Origin: Cynocephalus volans
Lineage: Eukaryota; Chordata; Mammalia; Dermoptera; Cynocephalidae
Length of the DNA stretch: 64,000 nucleotides
Direction of reading: 5' to 3'
Assembly (NCBI RefSeq): GCF_027409185.1
Contig: NC_084469.1
Coordinates: forward strand, 100,131,835 to 100,195,834
The notes beneath the pieces were generated by a model. That model was not told the origin of the DNA and did no database searches. It saw only the letters and a list, made by a program, of their open reading frames with translations. Positions 59,220 through 64,000 of this stretch are shown here, one piece after another. Each line of letters opens with the position of its first letter. Position 1 is the first letter of the stretch. A program made the translations under genes and the position numbers.

Positions 59220-59770
59220 CAGAGCTCCCCTTCACCATGCATATATATATTTTTTTCTGTGTGAGTAAAATTTCTACACATGCTGCATGCATTCTTTGGC
59301 AGCCTGCTCTTCTTTTTTTCCAGTCAATTTGTTCTTTAGATTTATGTCTCTTGATGCAGTAGTGCTGTTTCATTCATGTTAAGTGTGACTTAATATTCTG
59401 TTGTATGAATAGGCCACAGTCAGCTCACCAGTGCCCCTAGTGAGGGACATTTAGATTGTTTCCAGTGTTTCTTTGATAAACAATGCTGCAATGAACATCT
59501 TGGTGTGAATCTCCTCCTACCCATCTGTGAGTGGTTTTCTAGGATTGATGTTCAGAGATAATGTTATGGGCAATGGGGTATGTGCATTTTCAGGTATACT
59601 ATATACACCCAAACTGTCCTCCAAAGTGGCTGTAACAATATATGAAGATACTTCCAAAAGTCTGTGGCAATATAGAATTAAAAGATATGAACTTTTTGAA
59701 GTACTCTTGTACAGTGATGCCAGTAGTGCATTAAAATATATGCCAAATGTTGGCAAGGCTGTAGGAAAAT
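59220..59770 (-). mobile_element. Old L1 fragment with a mariner MITE inside
   Basis: GTTTCCAGTGTTTCTTTGAT, AATGCTGCAATGAACATCTT and CTGTCCTCCAAAGTGGCTGT antisense; text continues after 59711 with CAGTGATGCCAGTAGTG. Confidence 0.65.
59643..59709. mobile_element. Mariner-type miniature element, diverged copy
   Basis: Between TA at 59641-59642 and 59710-59711: TGAAGATACTTCCAAAAGTC on the left, GAACTTTTTGAAGTACTCTT on the right, sharing GAATTAAAAGATA with the 58274 copy. About 15 bp shorter than that copy. Confidence 0.7.
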
Positions 59771-60114
59771 TATGCTAATTTCTAATGCATGAAAATTGGT
59801 ATCCTATGGTTTTCTTTTGCATCTCCCCAATTCCCGGTGAGGCTGAGCCTCCCTTTGCGTACTTCTCTGCCATGTCTTCCTACCTCTTCATTTTCTTCCA
59901 CTGGGAGGTGTTTTGGGGTGAGAGCTGAATCTTCTTCAGGAACCCAGTGCTGGCAACGATCACAGAGAGACACACAAAGGATTGAAATGTCAGGAACACC
60001 TCACGGCTCCCACTGCATTTCTCTGCCCAGTGTTTCTATGTGTGTTCTGCTTTGCTTTTCTCACTTGAAATAATGAGCCAGTAGAAACCCAGTTGGACCA
60101 ACAGCCATTCAATT

Positions 60115-60143
<29 letters not shown>
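60115..60143. repeat. Long poly-T run
   Basis: About 28 T without a recognisable SINE body or gene copy next to it. Confidence 0.8.
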
Positions 60144-60147
<4 letters not shown>

Positions 60148-60189
60148 ATCGCTTTGAGATGCTGGAGTTTGCATGACTTTTAGTTGCTT

Positions 60190-60740
60190 TTCTTTAAATC
60201 TTTATTTTTAAATGTTTTGTTGTGGTGGTAAAATATGTGTAACACGAGATTTACCGTCTTAACCGTGTTTAAGTGCACAGCTTAGCAGCATTAAGCACAT
60301 TCGCAGTGCTATGCAGCCATCACCACCATCATCTCCAGAACTTTCTCATCTTCCCAAACTGAAAGTCAGTCCCCATTAAACACTCATTCCCCATCCCCCT
60401 CCCCAGCCCCAGGCACCCCCCTTTCAACTTTCTATCTGTAAGAATCTGACGACTCTAGGGACCTCTTACAGGTGGAATCATCTAGTATTCGTCTTTTTGT
60501 GACTGGCTTATTTCACTGAGCACAGTGTCCTCAAGGTTCGTCCATGTTGTCACATGTGTCAGAGTTTTCTTCCTTTTTAAGGCTGAATCATATTCTGTTT
60601 TACAAATAGACCATATTTTATTGATCCATTTTTATGTTTATCTGTTGATAGATGTTTATCTGTTGATAGACATTAGGGCTGTTTCCATCTTTTAACTATT
60701 GTGAATCACGTTGCTAACATCATGGGTGTGCAAGCATCTT
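60190..60740 (-). mobile_element. L1M 3' end
   Basis: GTGTAACACGAGATTTACCG, CCATCACCACCATCATCTCC, GACGACTCTAGGGACCTCTT and an 18-bp tandem repeat ATGTTTATCTGTTGATAG near 60633-60668. Confidence 0.85.
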
Positions 60741-61394
60741 TTAGTGGCTGTTCAAGTTTTAGGGACAGATAGCTACAGTGCACCCCCTGCTAATCCAAGC
60801 CAGAGGCCCTTGAGAGGGACATCTTAGCTCTTGAGAGCCTCTGTTCCAGCAAGGAACATAGAGGGAAGGAAGGACAATGCAGTGTCACCAACCTGGACTC
60901 TTGAGGTTCTTTGAAGGCTGAGATCAGATTCATGGCTGGGTTCATTTTTCTTTCCTATTTCTTGTGGCATCAGTGCAAAGCCCATCTCTTCGCCTGTGGA
61001 CATTTTCCATGTTGATGTGGAATGTGACATTTTCCCAGGAAGGTGGAGCTTTATTTTTCTCTACTGTTCCATTGACTTTGGGGTGTTGAGAAATGGGGAG
61101 CCTCCTTAATGTGGGAGGGAAACAATTATGGATTTAATGTGTGATTCCATGTTAGATCCTGGTGTCTAAATGATTTCAGGGCTTGCTTGGCCAGGTCAAG
61201 TCGGCGCCAGGAGGATTCTTGTTCCAACTTTCTTCTGGGAGACCAAGGAGTATACAAGCAAGTCCAAGAAGGAAGAGGATCTTCCCTTCTCTTTCGTGCC
61301 TTCTTTTTCCTGGTTTTGCACGTAACTGCAAGTTTTGTGATAAGAGGAGAGAGCCCATTGCTCATTTAATTAGCTCCAAAGTGTAGGTCTGTTT

Positions 61395-61590
61395 TTTGTT
61401 CAATCAACTTTATTGAATGAATGTTTAATGGGGACAGAGTTTCAGTTTTGCAAGATGAGAAAGTTCTGGAGATGGACGGAGGTGATGGTTGTATAACAAT
61501 GTGAATGTGCTTAATGCCACCTCGTACATTTAAAAAAGGGTGAAAATGGCAACTTTTATGTGCATTTTGCCACAATTTAGAAAATGCACC
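61395..61590 (+). mobile_element. L1M 3' UTR end
   Basis: AATGTTTAATGGGGACAGAG, GAAAGTTCTGGAGATGGACG and AATGTGCTTAATGCCACCTC. Confidence 0.82.
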
Positions 61591-61599
61591 CACTTAAGT

Positions 61600-62480
61600 G
61601 TCCAGTGGGATGAGTTTAGATGAAGTGCACATCTGCCTGATCACCACCACGATCACGATATAGAATGTTTCCCTATCCCTCAAAAGTTCCCTCATCTTGA
61701 CAGATGATTTCCCCTCTCGGGTATTCATTCTCCTGCTTTCTGTCACTATGAATTGGTTTTGCCTTTTCTAGAGCTTCACGCCAACAGAATCGTACCATAT
61801 ATGCTCCTTTGTGTCTGGCGTCTATCATTCAGCATAGTGTTTTAAGGTCCATTCTTGTTACCACATGCATAACTAGCTTGTCCCTTTTTGTTACTCAGTA
61901 GTGTTCCACTGTATGGAGAGATGGCATTTTGTTTTTTCCATTTTACTTGCTCAGGGACTTTTGGGTTGCTTTCAATTTTAGGCTATTAAGCGTAAACCTG
62001 TTGTGAACATTTGTGTAGACCTACGCTTTCATATCTCTCGGGTGCATACCCAGGAGCGGAATGGGTGGGTTGTGTAGTAAAAGTGTGTCTCACTTTAAGA
62101 AGTGCCAGGCTTGTGTTCTTAGCTGGAACATTTCCACCAGCAATGTGTGAGTGTTTTCCTTGCTCCACATCCTCGTCAGCACTTGGTATTGTCAATCTTT
62201 TTAGCATTAGTCATTCTAGGGCCGGCAGGTTAGCTCAGTTGGTTGGAGCATGGGCTGGTAACACCAAGGTCCAGGGATCGATCCCTGTACCCACCAGCTG
62301 CCAAAACAAACAAACAGAAACCTCAGCCATTCTAGTGAGTGTGAGATGGTGTTTCATTGTGGTTCTAATTTGAACTTCTCTGATGACTAATAATGTCGTG
62401 AATCTTTTCACGTGAGTATTGTTGATCTGTGTGTGTGTGTTGTGGAGTGAAGGTTCAAATTTGTTGCCCATTAAAAAAAA
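61600..62480 (-). mobile_element. L1M 3' end split by a SINE
   Basis: TTTGCCTTTTCTAGAGCTTC, GTGTCTGGCGTCTATCATTC and CATACCCAGGAGCGGAATGG, resuming at 62336 with TGAGTGTGAGATGGTGTTTC. Confidence 0.8.
62220..62324 (+). mobile_element. tRNA-derived SINE monomer, tRNA-Ile-like
   Basis: GGTTAGCTCAGTTGGTTGGA is an excellent A box and GGGATCGATCC a B box; the spacing matches a mature tRNA-Ile body. Tail CAAAACAAACAAACAG. Flanked by AGTCATTCTAG (62209-62219) and AGCCATTCTAG (62325-62335). The copy closest to its parent tRNA in the window, but with mismatched stems and no tRNA 3' processing context, so not a tRNA gene. Confidence 0.92.
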
Positions 62481-63815
62481 TCGGAGGCTGTTTTCTCATT
62501 ATTTATGCATTTTGGAGTGAAGAACACAGTCAGAGGTATTGTGAATATTTTCTCTCGTGTAGTGGCTTGGCCTTTTTATTTTCCTAATGGTGTCTTTTGA
62601 AGAGCCAGCCAGTTTTTCACAGGGTGCTATTATTAATTTAATTAGCTATGCATTGTGGTTCTGAAAATCTTTCATAAGCTCTAGCCCCAGATACACGAAC
62701 ATTTGCAGAATTTTCTTCTCCAGAGTCCTAGAAATTCTGTCTCCTGTGACAGAGTTTAGAGCAATGATTTTAGGATGGGTTTTCATCTTTAAGCGCAAGG
62801 AGTGTGAGTTTAAGAAGCTCAAGTCTGTATTTAGAAAGAAGGAAGCATCTTGGTGACCCAGTGACCTTCTCAGGGTCTTTAAGGGTAGAATAGCTTCAGG
62901 TTGAACCTTGTCTTGTTTTCACATCGTTGAAGTCTAAAACTTCAAGGGTTTAAAGTTCGGCACGTTGGTGCTGAGGCCGTAGTTAAGGCTGACTGATGAA
63001 AATCATGATTAAACACCGGCTCTCATAAACATCTGTGACAAAACTATTTCCAGAAATATTTTTTAAAAGGGTTTAAAAAAGAAAACCCTTGTTTTTATGA
63101 TCTGAAGATATGAAAGTGAGTATTTTGAAATTTCCTCCATAGGTCCTGATACTCTGATTTGTTAGTTTTCTCGTTCTTTTCTTCCTGGATATATCGTGTC
63201 ATGAAATATACATATGGTAAGTGCATAAACACTGGTACGGTTTAGCAAATAATGAAAAGACAGTCCAACTTAGGTTGAGTGGCGGAAAAATCTCAGCTCC
63301 TTAGAAGTTCCCCCATGTGTCCCTCTGAAATCATAACCCTCTCCCTCTCCCAGAGGTAACTGTTTTTTTTTTCTTTAAATGACCATGAAGACTCTATTTT
63401 TAGCAATTTAATGTTGACCCAGACACAGTGCCGCACATGTTTTGAGTGGGTCAACATCATTCTACACACTGTATGAATCTTTGCAGCCCAGTGTGGAGGA
63501 TTCTGTTGCATTTTTTTCTTCTTATGCCTCTTAGTTGGGTCCCATGTTGATAGTGACTTAATATCACATTTCAAACACAGAGTGTGTATAGCACCGTGTT
63601 TAAAGGATACACTGTGCTATGTCCTGGGGAAATCCAGAACGAAGAAAGCAGTAAGTACTAATACATAAAGGAGCTAATAAGAACACAAAGCTGTACTTTT
63701 AAAATGGTTTAGAAGTTTCTGTCACTAGAATTGTGTCCACCAATATCAAACTATCAAAAGTAAGGACGAAAAACCAAACAGTTCTGCAACCATGTCCGTA
63801 GACACACTTCATCGT
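62481..63815. other. Mostly unassigned intron 2 sequence
   Basis: Probable old L1 3' UTR at about 63160-63500 (TAGCAAATAATGAAAAGACA, CCTCTCCCTCTCCCAGAGGT); no gene seen in the rest. Confidence 0.45.
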
Positions 63816-64000
63816 AATGATAAAGGGCTCAGGTGAGTCTGAATGTCAGTCTACTGTGAACTGATGATAATCCAGGGAAGGCTGTTTATTCTTTTTGGGT
63901 CTCTGGTTTCTTACCTGTAAAAGGTAAAATATAATCCATGCTTCCTTGTGGAATTATTATAAGATTTAACTGAGATATTGCACGTAAAACATTTAGCACG
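63816..64000 (+). repeat. MIR, running off the window
   Basis: TCTGGTTTCTTACCTGTAAA followed by AATTATTATAAGATTTAACT and AACATTTAGCACG. Confidence 0.7.

Noticed and set aside
62220..62324. Possible tRNA-Ile gene
   Set aside because: A and B boxes are good, but the acceptor stem does not pair well, an A-rich tail is present and an 11-bp target duplication flanks it. This is a SINE.

Overview
This window is nuclear genomic DNA from a placental mammal. It carries the 5' end of the insulin receptor gene (INSR) on the + strand. Two coding exons are certain. Exon 1 (18373-18472) encodes the signal peptide and the first residues of the mature receptor, inside a strong CpG island. Exon 2 (35053-35604) encodes most of the insulin-binding L1 domain and the start of the cysteine-rich region. 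Both have canonical splice sites and matching phase 1 boundaries. Their sizes, 100 and 552 coding bases, match the human exons as I remember them. Intron 1 is 16,580 bp. Intron 2 runs off the right edge after at least 28.4 kb, consistent with the very long intron 2 known for mammalian INSR.

Layout: 1-17.2 kb is upstream, non-coding sequence packed with old LINE-1, MaLR LTR and DNA-transposon fragments. 17.25-18.86 kb is the CpG-island promoter, 5' leader and exon 1. 18.5-35.05 kb is intron 1. 35.6-64 kb is the start of intron 2, which includes a processed UBA52 (ubiquitin-L40) pseudogene near 39 kb. No other protein-coding gene, functional RNA gene, CRISPR array or prokaryotic-type system was found. 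Most open frames in the window are remnants of L1 ORF2, LTRs, microsatellites or CpG-island composition.

Organism: the only lineage-specific SINEs are monomers and dimers derived from a tRNA-Ile-like sequence (12 copies, several with clear target-site duplications). There are no Alu, B1/B2, ruminant, carnivore or vesper-bat SINEs. From memory the dimers resemble the CYN/t-SINEs of colugos (Dermoptera). Horseshoe or leaf-nosed bats, which also have tRNA-derived SINEs, are the main alternative. An MST-like LTR mildly favours a Euarchontan such as a colugo. I put this identification at about 0.6.

The promoter has no evident TATA box. It has a GC-box / G-quadruplex array, a perfect FOXO core (TTGTTTAC), an AP-1 core and an inverted GGATTA/TAATCC pair. 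The most notable structures outside the gene are an inverted pair of dimeric SINEs 375 nt after exon 2, a SINE subfamily with a GC-rich anticodon arm, a 451-bp unidentified insertion inside an L1, two mariner-type miniature elements 1.3 kb apart, and several clean nested insertions. Repeat family names are from memory; they were not checked with any database.
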